Program-made: the position numbers and the translations under genes
The notes under the pieces: generated by a model
What the model saw: only the letters and a program-made list of their open reading frames with translations
The model's database searches: none
Told to the model about the DNA's origin: nothing
In this document: positions 52,477 to 60,063 of the stretch, piece after piece
Layout of the letters: each line of letters begins with the position of its first letter
How positions within the stretch are numbered: position 1 is the stretch's first letter
Source of the DNA: Blautia coccoides
Lineage (GTDB): Bacteria; Bacillota; Clostridia; Lachnospirales; Lachnospiraceae
Length of the DNA: 64,000 nt
NCBI RefSeq assembly: GCF_034355335.1
Contig: NZ_CP136422.1
Coordinates: 1,615,001-1,679,000, forward strand
Direction: 5' to 3'

Positions 52477-52507
52477 AATATAGACCCTGACACGGTGTGA
52501 GAGTCAA
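52477..52507 (-). promoter_or_regulatory. MerR-type promoter with 19-bp spacer driving trmO
   Basis: On the minus strand TTGACT (52507-52502) and TATATT (52482-52477) are 19 bp apart, the long spacing of MerR-activated promoters. The spacer CTCACACCGTGTCAGGGTC has a CTCACAC/GTGTCAG dyad. The -35 overlaps the stop codon of the MerR gene. Confidence 0.7.
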
Positions 52508-53328
52508 GAGGTGGATTTTATCTCCAATGGGATTTGTATTTCTGTCAGATAATTTTGAGGATTTTCTTCATTCCATGGACCCCGGTGGACAATCTGTCTG
52601 CTCTGTCCTGTCATTTGGTAGCGGTGGTTTTTCTGCAGCCATCGGGCAAAGGAGAGATAGGCCCCGGCTATGTTGGAAAAGGGACCGTAAACCATTGTGC
52701 AGGCCATAGAAGGCACCGGATCCGTAAGGCGAAAGGTAAAATCTTTGGTGCTCTTTCCCGCTTTTTTAACAGGTGCGCATATTTCCACATCGACTTCTGT
52801 CTCTTTGTATTCCCTGTCGTGGTAAATGGAAAAGGTATTGGGTGAGACCTGGATCTTGTTTTCCTCTGCGAAAAGGCACATCTCCTTCCACAAAATGCCC
52901 TCCGCATAGTAATCCGGAAGGACGCGTCTGAGGGAAAGTACCTGAACGGCAGGGATGGATTTTATGAAGACATGGTACTGCATTTCATTTTTTTCATGTA
53001 GGATATCTTTTTTTGCAAGTTCTATTTTTTGAAGCTTATCCTGTTCTGCCTGAATGTTTTTTTGGATTTCCGCATATTTTCGGTCCAACTGCTCCATCAG
53101 GGAAGTTTCACTATCTGCTGCAAGGGCAGCGGCAATCTCCGCAACCTGGAAACCGCTGTCCCGCAGATAAATGATCTTATTCAGGGTGGGGATCTGCTGG
53201 GCGGAGTACATACGGTAGCCGGTCCAGGGGTCAGTGCTGGAAGGCTTCAGTAGACCGGCCTCGTCGTAATACCGCAGCATGCGGATGGATACCTGTGTCA
53301 ATTTTGAAAATTCACCTATTTTGAACAT
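52504..53328 (-). CDS. MerR family regulator with GyrI-like effector domain
   Basis: A 274-aa regulator. Residues 1-75 are a MerR winged helix (MFKIGEFSKLTQVSIRMLRY), ~80-115 a coiled-coil dimerisation helix and ~120-270 a GyrI/BmrR-like drug-binding domain (DVEICAPVKKAG). It is 15 bp downstream of the MBL gene on the same strand and upstream of trmO, whose promoter fits its activation mode. The ligand is probably a hydrophobic cation or drug. Confidence 0.88.
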   Translation of the reverse strand: MFKIGEFSKLTQVSIRMLRYYDEAGLLKPSSTDPWTGYRMYSAQQIPTLNKIIYLRDSGFQVAEIAAALAADSETSLMEQLDRKYAEIQKNIQAEQDKLQKIELAKKDILHEKNEMQYHVFIKSIPAVQVLSLRRVLPDYYAEGILWKEMCLFAEENKIQVSPNTFSIYHDREYKETEVDVEICAPVKKAGKSTKDFTFRLTDPVPSMACTMVYGPFSNIAGAYLSFARWLQKNHRYQMTGQSRQIVHRGPWNEENPQNYLTEIQIPLEIKSTS

Positions 53329-53343
53329 GCTGTCACCTGCTGT

Positions 53344-54150
53344 CTATAATTGTATGGTCAGTCCGACACCCACCTCTTCAATGTCCATATACTTCAGCAT
53401 CTGGGCCTTGGCTTTCAGGGAAACACAGTGGCAGGGATACAGCATATCCGGAGACAGATCGCTCAGAAAACGAATGGTTTCCTCAAGCTTTGAGTCTGTA
53501 TCAAACAGATGGAATCCGCCTATGATACCTGTAATACGTTGATCCTGACAGACTTTGCGAGCGTGATCCGTGATGCTGCAGATACCGCTGTGGGAACAGC
53601 CGGTGACAATAAAAAGCCCTTGATCCGTCCTGCACACCAGTGCGGAATCGTCCAGGCAGAGGTCCTCCCTTTCTGCGCCGTCTATTATGGTCGTGCCAAT
53701 GGCCTTTCGCTTTTCAAAGCTGTAAAGCTCCGGAATCTGACCCAGGAAAATACAGTTTTCCGAGAGAAAAACAGGCGCCTCAGCGGGCTGATAACAGAAC
53801 AGCCTGTTGATCTCTTCCAGGGAAAAGGGGGCACCTATGTACTCGTTCTCATAGGATTTTGGCCGGAAACACAGAGGATGGGCCACCAGCCGGGCATTTG
53901 GAAGGGCATATTGTTCACGCAGGTATTTTAAGCCTCTGCTGTGGTCATTATGACCGTGGGAGAGCACAATATGCGTGACAGCATTTAAGTCTATACCCAT
54001 GGAAACAGCATTTTTTATGAAGAAATGGGAGTAGCCGGTATCAAAGAGGATTTTTAGATCATCAATCTCTATGTAATAGCTCACTGCCGGTTCCCCTGCA
54101 TAATATTGGTCGATATACGTGTTATTGTCCACCAGAACAGTTAATTTCAT
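53344..54150 (-). CDS. MBL-fold metallo-hydrolase
   Basis: A 268-aa metallo-beta-lactamase-fold enzyme with the metal motif LSHGHNDHSRGL, a later HCVS-type His and GCSHSGICSI, matching the group that includes the dihydropterin-6-methyl-RFAP-phosphate synthase-like proteins. It starts 3' of a clear ribosome site (AGGAGGCTC). The function within the group is not predictable. It may be co-transcribed with the MerR gene. Confidence 0.85.
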   Translation of the reverse strand: MKLTVLVDNNTYIDQYYAGEPAVSYYIEIDDLKILFDTGYSHFFIKNAVSMGIDLNAVTHIVLSHGHNDHSRGLKYLREQYALPNARLVAHPLCFRPKSYENEYIGAPFSLEEINRLFCYQPAEAPVFLSENCIFLGQIPELYSFEKRKAIGTTIIDGAEREDLCLDDSALVCRTDQGLFIVTGCSHSGICSITDHARKVCQDQRITGIIGGFHLFDTDSKLEETIRFLSDLSPDMLYPCHCVSLKAKAQMLKYMDIEEVGVGLTIQL

Positions 54151-54195
54151 CTGAGAGCCTCCTGATCTTGTATTTGATCATCTCAAAAGGAAAAG

Positions 54196-55344
54196 TCACT
54201 CCAGCATAATTTCCTTTAAAGAAATGTTCTTTATTCTAACAGAATAACACAGCATGATAAATTCATAAACCAAAATAAAAGAAAATAAAACAATAAAAAA
54301 CGCCTGCCAGTTAAAGGTGTAATCCGGAACATTGGGAATATCCTTATAGATGATCTTAACCATACTTTTTATCAGTACATACTGATACATGGTTCCAACA
54401 GCAAATCCTCCATAAGCCACAGGCCTGTATCCATCAAGGATCGCCTTCCGGCAGTCCTTCTGGGAATATCCGAACACCCGCATCATAGCGATCGTCTTTG
54501 TGTTGGCATCCACCACTGTTGTGACAGACAGAAGAAGCGTCGTAAAGGAAAGCACGATACCAATGACAAAAATGATCACAGCAAACATGGCACTGGCCAG
54601 TTCCTTCATACCAAAAGTCATCTGCATCATGGAAGAGTAACAGAAAGAAGCAAATCCAATAAAAAATAAAAGAGAGATACGGCTTCTGGCAGTGCTCTGC
54701 CTCAGATCCTGCAAAAAGGAAAGTGACTTCCGGCTGTTACCTTTTTGTCGCCTTAGCTTGAAAATTCCGCCCTGTTTACCGCGAAGCAGAGTCAGCACAG
54801 GGCTTCCGAGTTTACGGCATCCATAGAGGACCGCGAGAATGGAAAAAAATCCCACAGGGATCAGAACAAGAAAAAAGAGCAGCGCCCAATGAAAATGGAC
54901 GGCAATGTCTGGCAGGATCTTATCTTCATTCATCACCCTGTAAAAGGTAGGCATCAGTAAAAAAGAGGAGGCAAATCCAATACCGGTACCCAACAGCACA
55001 CAAAGTCCAAATACCCAGAAGCCTCGGGCAATCTTAAAATCGGAATATCCCAGAGCCTTCAGGATGCCCAGTTCTTTTCGGTGACAGTCAATATAATGCT
55101 TAATATAAAAAAATAACATGATAACAGAAGTAAGCAAAAGACAGCCTCCGCTCACACAACTGATCATCTTGCCGGATGAGACCTGGGCTTCATAAAATAC
55201 AGTAACTGCCCCCGGCGTGATCTCATCCCGTATCCCAGCCATATCCATATTAAAATTCAGGAACAAGGTGCAGACGAAGACTGCACAGCAGGATATAATA
55301 AAAATCCCGGTAAATTTCGCTGCGTCTCTGAATCCTACGACCAT
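54196..55344 (-). CDS. Compact FtsX-type ABC permease
   Basis: A 382-aa membrane permease with about eight TM helices arranged as two FtsX domains. The first domain is around 60-185, with ELGILKALGYSDFKIARGF; the second around 225-375, with TIAMMRVFGYSQKDCRKAI. The large extracytoplasmic domain of most two-domain FtsX permeases is nearly absent (only the short N-terminal one, about 30-55). It lies 4 bp after its ATPase gene. Probably exports a small peptide or lipid. Confidence 0.87.
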   Translation of the reverse strand: MVVGFRDAAKFTGIFIISCCAVFVCTLFLNFNMDMAGIRDEITPGAVTVFYEAQVSSGKMISCVSGGCLLLTSVIMLFFYIKHYIDCHRKELGILKALGYSDFKIARGFWVFGLCVLLGTGIGFASSFLLMPTFYRVMNEDKILPDIAVHFHWALLFFLVLIPVGFFSILAVLYGCRKLGSPVLTLLRGKQGGIFKLRRQKGNSRKSLSFLQDLRQSTARSRISLLFFIGFASFCYSSMMQMTFGMKELASAMFAVIIFVIGIVLSFTTLLLSVTTVVDANTKTIAMMRVFGYSQKDCRKAILDGYRPVAYGGFAVGTMYQYVLIKSMVKIIYKDIPNVPDYTFNWQAFFIVLFSFILVYEFIMLCYSVRIKNISLKEIMLE

Positions 55345-55348
55345 ATGA

Positions 55349-56050
55349 TCACCATCCTATCTCATAAGCAGTTTTCGGGGCGGCATTCCTATATAAATCT
55401 GTGACTTTGCCGCTGTTCATCAGGATCACCTTATGAGCCATCTGGGCAATATTCTGATTATGTGTAACCATGACGACTGTAAAACCGTACATGTCCTGCA
55501 GCTTACAGATATAATCCAGTACCAGCCTTCCAGTTTCCTCATCCAAAGCCCCGGTAGGTTCATCCAGAAACAGCACTTTAGGTTTTTTCGCCAATGCCCT
55601 TGCAACAGAGACACGCTGCTGTTCCCCGCCGCTGAGTTCTCCCGGCAGTTTTTCCAGTTTATCGCCAAGCCCTACCGCTTTGATCATATCCCGGTAATCC
55701 TTATTTCCCGACAGATCAGCTCCCATCTTCACATTCTTATCCACGTTCATGTGAGGCAGAAGATAATACTGCTGGAAAATAAATCCCACATATTCTTTCC
55801 GGAACTGTGTCAGCTCGCTTTCACCAAGTCCTGTAATTTTTTTTTCGCCATAGAACACGTCTCCTTTATCCGGCGTCTCCAGTCCGGACAGAACATTCAG
55901 CAATGTGGATTTTCCTGAGCCGGAAGCTCCCAGGATGACAGCAAACTCTCCCTCCTCTATGTCCAGAGAAATCCCCCTGAGCACGGGCAGAGAGTTGTCA
56001 CTGCTTCCGTAAGACTTAAAAATATCACAAGCTCTGATCATACCGTTCAC
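55349..56050 (-). CDS. ABC transporter ATP-binding protein
   Basis: A 233-aa MacB/LolD-type ATPase with Walker [10 protein letters not shown] near 37, signature [15 protein letters not shown] near 137 and Walker [15 protein letters not shown]. Its start overlaps the end of the TetR gene by 26 bp if the ATG at 56050 is used; the internal ATG at 56041 is an alternative. Forms an exporter with the compact FtsX permease. Confidence 0.93.
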   Translation of the reverse strand: MNGMIRACDIFKSYGSSDNSLPVLRGISLDIEEGEFAVILGASGSGKSTLLNVLSGLETPDKGDVFYGEKKITGLGESELTQFRKEYVGFIFQQYYLLPHMNVDKNVKMGADLSGNKDYRDMIKAVGLGDKLEKLPGELSGGEQQRVSVARALAKKPKVLFLDEPTGALDEETGRLVLDYICKLQDMYGFTVVMVTHNQNIAQMAHKVILMNSGKVTDLYRNAAPKTAYEIGW

Positions 56051-56615
56051 CTGCCTTTATATTTTTCAATACGCCTATAAAAATTTCTGTCACCATTTTT
56101 TCAATCTCCTCCTCCTCAAAGCTGCAGACATTTGTTGCGCAGAGTGCAGCGATCCCATGTGTATAAATCCACAAATGCCGATACAAAGCCCATGCGTCCT
56201 CCTCGTTCAGTCCATACTGTGCCTGAATCGAATGCAGGATCTCTTCATGATTATCATCAATTGCAAAAAGCACATCCTTCACCCCGGGTGTCTCCGCCCT
56301 CTCTCTCATAAACAAAAGCCGGAAAAGCTGAGGCTCCCTTCTGGCGAATCCGATATATTCCATCCCCACACTCTTAAAAGCCATCTCCTGTGAAAGTCCC
56401 TGCTTCACACACCGGTTATAAACATCCTTAGCAGCCCGTACAATCTCTTCCTGTACCTCTTCCATACTCTGAAACACAGTAAACACAGGTCTGGCAGAAC
56501 TCCCCAGCTCCATCCCCAGCTCCCTGGCCGTAACCGCACCCATCCCCCTTTTCCTCACGATACTCAATCCCGCATTCACAATCTCTTCCCTAGTAAACTT
56601 AGCCTTAGGCGGCAT
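56025..56615 (-). CDS. TetR family regulator
   Basis: A 196-aa regulator with an N-terminal helix-turn-helix (FTREEIVNAGLSIVRKRG, GMGAVTARELGMEL) and a C-terminal domain with HLWIYTHGIAALCATN, seen in TetR proteins of the WHG type. It heads the TetR-ATPase-permease operon and probably represses it. The upstream region has repeated GATTTAAAACATAT/GATTTAAAACGTAT (56679-56707), a plausible operator. Confidence 0.9.
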   Translation of the reverse strand: MPPKAKFTREEIVNAGLSIVRKRGMGAVTARELGMELGSSARPVFTVFQSMEEVQEEIVRAAKDVYNRCVKQGLSQEMAFKSVGMEYIGFARREPQLFRLLFMRERAETPGVKDVLFAIDDNHEEILHSIQAQYGLNEEDAWALYRHLWIYTHGIAALCATNVCSFEEEEIEKMVTEIFIGVLKNIKAGERYDQSL

Positions 56616-56773
56616 CCCTCATCACTCCATCCCTAATAATATTCAAATATCCGCTATATCACTCGTCCTAAACCACTCGATTTAAAACATATGATTTAAA
56701 ACGTATGCTTTCATAATAACACATCACCCCCCAATGTCAACTAAAATCCCAATATTTCATCATTTATCCAAAC
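56616..56773. promoter_or_regulatory. AT-rich upstream region of TetR/ABC operon
   Basis: Contains a near-perfect 14-bp direct repeat, GATTTAAAACATAT then GATTTAAAACGTAT, around 56679-56707. ATACGTTTTAAAT-type dyads in it could bind the TetR protein. No ORF. Confidence 0.4.
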
Positions 56774-56980
56774 AATCTCCATCCATTCATCCCACCCGCA
56801 CTCTCAAAGAACCTCCATCCATCCATCTCCTTCATAATCCAAATAATCTCTGCTCATCCATCTTGTTCACATTCGCAATAACCTCTGTTCATTTATTCCA
56901 TTCATGACCCAGAGAACCTCCGTCTATCCATCTCCTTTACAATCAAAATAACCTCCACTCATTTATCCCATCCGCATTCC
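56774..56980. repeat. Degenerate 35-bp tandem repeats (six units)
   Basis: Units begin AAYCTCYRYYCAT at 56774, 56810, 56845, 56880, 56915 and 56950. The first is 36 bp, four are exactly 35 bp and the last is partial. The first ~20 bases of each unit are conserved and the rest drifts. 35 is not a multiple of 3 and there is no spacer between units, so it is neither a coding repeat nor a CRISPR array. Confidence 0.75.
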
Positions 56981-56987
56981 ACCAACA

Positions 56988-57191
56988 GGAAAGAGCAGCG
57001 GTCCGGGGGCAGGGCAGGCAGGGATAATTCAGTAGGCTAAGTGGAGCGGCAGGCAGATCCACCTGCGGCAGACACTTAATGAGGAGGCCTTTGCCGACGA
57101 ATTTAGTGAATGCCAGCAGGTTAGCTGCCTGCCAGCGGAACGTCGGATGAATTATCCCTGCCTGCCCTGCCCCCGGACCGCTGCTCTTTCC
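56988..57191. repeat. 204-bp long hairpin with perfect 44-bp arms
   Basis: The arms 56988-57031 and 57148-57191 are perfect inverted repeats of 44 bp. The 116-bp centre continues the pairing imperfectly (GGCAGGCAG/CTGCCTGCC, CCTGC/GCAGG, GGCA/TGCC) to a GGC-CTTT-GCC tip. The whole element folds into one rod. No ORF or promoter is evident in it. It may be a MITE, a structured RNA or a replication/recombination hot spot. Confidence 0.8.
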
Positions 57192-57277
57192 GTCCGTGAG
57201 CCACCCAAATCCGGAGAGGAAAGTGATCATTATCATCCCCAGAGGGCTACTCTTTCCGTCCGTAAACCACCCAAATC
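57184..57277. repeat. Pair of 28-bp direct repeats
   Basis: CTCTTTCCGTCCGT followed by an ACCCAAATC-type end occurs at 57184-57211 and 57250-57277 with 2 mismatches. The first copy overlaps the right arm of the long hairpin. Spacing is 66 bp. Confidence 0.7.
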
Positions 57278-57369
57278 ACATGGACCACATCCCCATTGCA
57301 TCTCCCCGCCAAAAATGCTAAACTAAGAACAAACGTTCCTCACTCACAAAAAACCAACAGGAGTTCCCC

Positions 57370-60045
57370 ATGCAAATAGAAGATTTAATCGTATACCAAA
57401 AAACCATCCCATCAACACCCCCGCAGTATGCCCCATATCCATCCGGCCTGTCAGAGGAAATCTGCTCCCACCTGTCCTCCACAGGAATCAAAAGCCTCTA
57501 CACTCATCAGGCAGAGATGTTTACCCAGGCCATGCAGGGGAAAAATATAGTCATCACAACCTCCACAGCCAGCGGCAAGACCCTGGGATTCCTTCTCCCT
57601 GTCATACAGGAAATACTGACCAATCCCCAGTCCAGGGCTATTTTCCTGTATCCTACAAAAGCCCTGGCAAGCGACCAATACCGGGCAATACAACCCTGGA
57701 CGGAGGCATTTGGACAGCACAGACTGTCCGCAGGGGTATATGATGGCGATACTCCTCCTGCCGAGCGGAGCCGAATCAGGAAGAATGCCAACATCATCCT
57801 TACCAATCCGGAGATGCTCAACAGCGCATTCCTTCCTAACCACAGCAAAGCCGGCTTTGATTTTATCTTTTCAAACCTGAAATACATAGTCATAGACGAG
57901 CTGCACACATACCGCGGTGCATTTGGCTCACACCTTGCCAATGTATTCCGCCGCCTGTCCAGGATATGCAGATACTATCACGCCACTCCTCAGTTCCTCT
58001 GCAGTTCCGCTACCATAGCAAACCCTGTGGAACTTGCCCAGGCAGTCTGTCAGAGGGAATTTCTCTGCATTGACAGGGACGGTTCCCCTGCTCCGGAGAA
58101 AAAATATGTTTTTCTCCAGCCGCCTAAGATATACGGGAAAGACAACCAGTATTACGGGCAGGTGCAGAGTAACTCTGTGGCGGCGTCCATGGCGGCAGAA
58201 CTGACAGAGAAGGGACAGAGCTTTCTCACATTTGCCAAATCCCGCAGAAACGTGGAAGTTATCCTAAAAGAAGCCCGTGATCTGCTGGAGGGGGAGGGCA
58301 TTCCCGGTGCAGGACTTACAGCGCGGATTTCAGGCTACCGGGGAGGCTATACCCCAAGAGAACGGAAAGAGATTGAAAGGAAAATGACGGCCGGGGAGCT
58401 TTGCGGCCTTATTTCCACCAATGCTCTTGAGCTGGGCATAGACATCGGTAAAATAGACACAACCGTGCTCGCCGGATTTCCGGGAACCAGAGCTTCCTTC
58501 TGGCAGCAGACAGGAAGAGCCGGAAGAAGCGGCAGAGCCTGTACCAACTATCTGATCCTGGACAACCTGCCGTTTGACCAGTATATCTCCATCAATCCGG
58601 ACTGGCTTTTTGACGGGGAGAGCGAGAGCGCAGTGGTGGACAGAGACAATCTTCTCATTGAACTTGCCCATATCCGGGCAGCGGCGGCGGAACTGCCCCT
58701 TACTCTTGATGATATCGCTGTTTTTCCCGATCTGGGTGAGACGATACCGGTTCTTCTGCGGGTAAAAGAGCTGCATGCCCAGGATGGCAGATTTGCCTGG
58801 TCCGGAGATACATTTCCGGCAGGTGACTATAGTCTTAGAAATATAGATAAGGTCAGATATAAACTGGTGGACCGGGAGAATTCCAGGATCATTACAGAGA
58901 TGGATGAGATGCAGGCTTTCCGGGAGATCCATGAAGGTGCAGTGTACATGCACGGAGGCGCCCAGTATGAAATCGTACAAATGGACAGGGAGACGAAAAC
59001 CTCCTATGCGGTACCCTTTTGCGGAAACTATTACACCATGCCGGGAAGCGCCGCAGAGATCCGTGTCATACATGGGAATGCAGAGAAGGAATATAAAAGG
59101 ATAAGGGTTTCATTCGGCGATGTCAATGTAAAGGAATCCGTTTACATGTATAAAAAACTGCAGTTCCACAACCATCAGAATCTGGGATACGGGCAGCTTG
59201 AGCAGCCCTTGTCCAAGGATTTTGACACGGAAAGTACCTGGATCACCATTCCCTCAAATGTTGTGAAGGTTTACAGGAGTCTGATAAGGGAAACAGGAAA
59301 CGGACAGGTTTTGAGAAACAACCATTTTGAAGGCGTCTGTTATGCACTTCGGAATGCTGCCCGGATGGCAACCATGACAGAACAGGAGGATATAGGCATC
59401 ACCATGTCAGGCAATGCGCTGGATATGGGTGCAGGTCTCGAGGAAGAAGTCTGCCTCTATATTTTTGATGAGTATGTGGGCGGCCTGGGATATGCGGAAA
59501 AAGCCTATGAACTCATGCCGAAGATCATAGAACATGCCATAGAGATGGTAAGCGGCTGTAAATGTAAAGACGGCTGCGCGGCCTGCGTAGGTGATTATCG
59601 GCTGGACAAAAGCATTGTGCGCTGGGGTCTGGAAAATCTGCTGATGGAACTGGATCCTCCCATGGGGATGAAACTGCCCGAACACGCGCCCTCCACTTAT
59701 ATGCAGAAACCGTTCGCGTTTGCGGAGCTTCCCTCCAAATGGAAAGAATTCTGCGCCTTGCTGAGCCGGAATGGGGAGTCCATGGCAGCATTTTTGAATA
59801 CTGTGGAGGAGGTAAACATTGAAGGAAACATATTGTTTCTTCCCACATCCAGCACCTTTTATCAGATGTGGATCCTGGAAGACGCCAACAGGCAGAGCCT
59901 GAAAAATATGATTGCCTTTTACACAGATGCCCCGGCTGCCCTTCGCCTGGAAGTGCGTCTGTCAGACAAGGGGAGCAATAAGAAGGACACAGAGGAAAAG
60001 ATCAGACGGAGATATTCGCATTTACATGACGGGAAAAACGGTTGA
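57370..60045 (+). CDS. DEAD/DEAH-box helicase with DUF1998-like C-terminus (MrfA/YprA-like)
   Basis: An 891-aa superfamily-2 helicase. Walker A is TSTASGKTL, Walker B VIDELHTYRG (DELH box), motif VI QTGRAGRSGR, and the C-terminal region has a four-Cys zinc site CKCKDGCAACVGDY near 729-742. This is the layout of B. subtilis MrfA (YprA), a 3'-5' DNA helicase for mitomycin damage repair; here it is ~140 residues longer. The known partner nuclease MrfB is not seen next to it; a UvrD-like helicase follows 18 bp later. Confidence 0.88.
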   Translation: MQIEDLIVYQKTIPSTPPQYAPYPSGLSEEICSHLSSTGIKSLYTHQAEMFTQAMQGKNIVITTSTASGKTLGFLLPVIQEILTNPQSRAIFLYPTKALASDQYRAIQPWTEAFGQHRLSAGVYDGDTPPAERSRIRKNANIILTNPEMLNSAFLPNHSKAGFDFIFSNLKYIVIDELHTYRGAFGSHLANVFRRLSRICRYYHATPQFLCSSATIANPVELAQAVCQREFLCIDRDGSPAPEKKYVFLQPPKIYGKDNQYYGQVQSNSVAASMAAELTEKGQSFLTFAKSRRNVEVILKEARDLLEGEGIPGAGLTARISGYRGGYTPRERKEIERKMTAGELCGLISTNALELGIDIGKIDTTVLAGFPGTRASFWQQTGRAGRSGRACTNYLILDNLPFDQYISINPDWLFDGESESAVVDRDNLLIELAHIRAAAAELPLTLDDIAVFPDLGETIPVLLRVKELHAQDGRFAWSGDTFPAGDYSLRNIDKVRYKLVDRENSRIITEMDEMQAFREIHEGAVYMHGGAQYEIVQMDRETKTSYAVPFCGNYYTMPGSAAEIRVIHGNAEKEYKRIRVSFGDVNVKESVYMYKKLQFHNHQNLGYGQLEQPLSKDFDTESTWITIPSNVVKVYRSLIRETGNGQVLRNNHFEGVCYALRNAARMATMTEQEDIGITMSGNALDMGAGLEEEVCLYIFDEYVGGLGYAEKAYELMPKIIEHAIEMVSGCKCKDGCAACVGDYRLDKSIVRWGLENLLMELDPPMGMKLPEHAPSTYMQKPFAFAELPSKWKEFCALLSRNGESMAAFLNTVEEVNIEGNILFLPTSSTFYQMWILEDANRQSLKNMIAFYTDAPAALRLEVRLSDKGSNKKDTEEKIRRRYSHLHDGKNG

Positions 60046-60063
60046 CAGTGCGGGGGATACAGC

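Noticed and set aside
56774..56980. CRISPR array
   Set aside because: The units are contiguous with no variable spacers between conserved repeats, there are no cas genes, and drift is spread along each unit.
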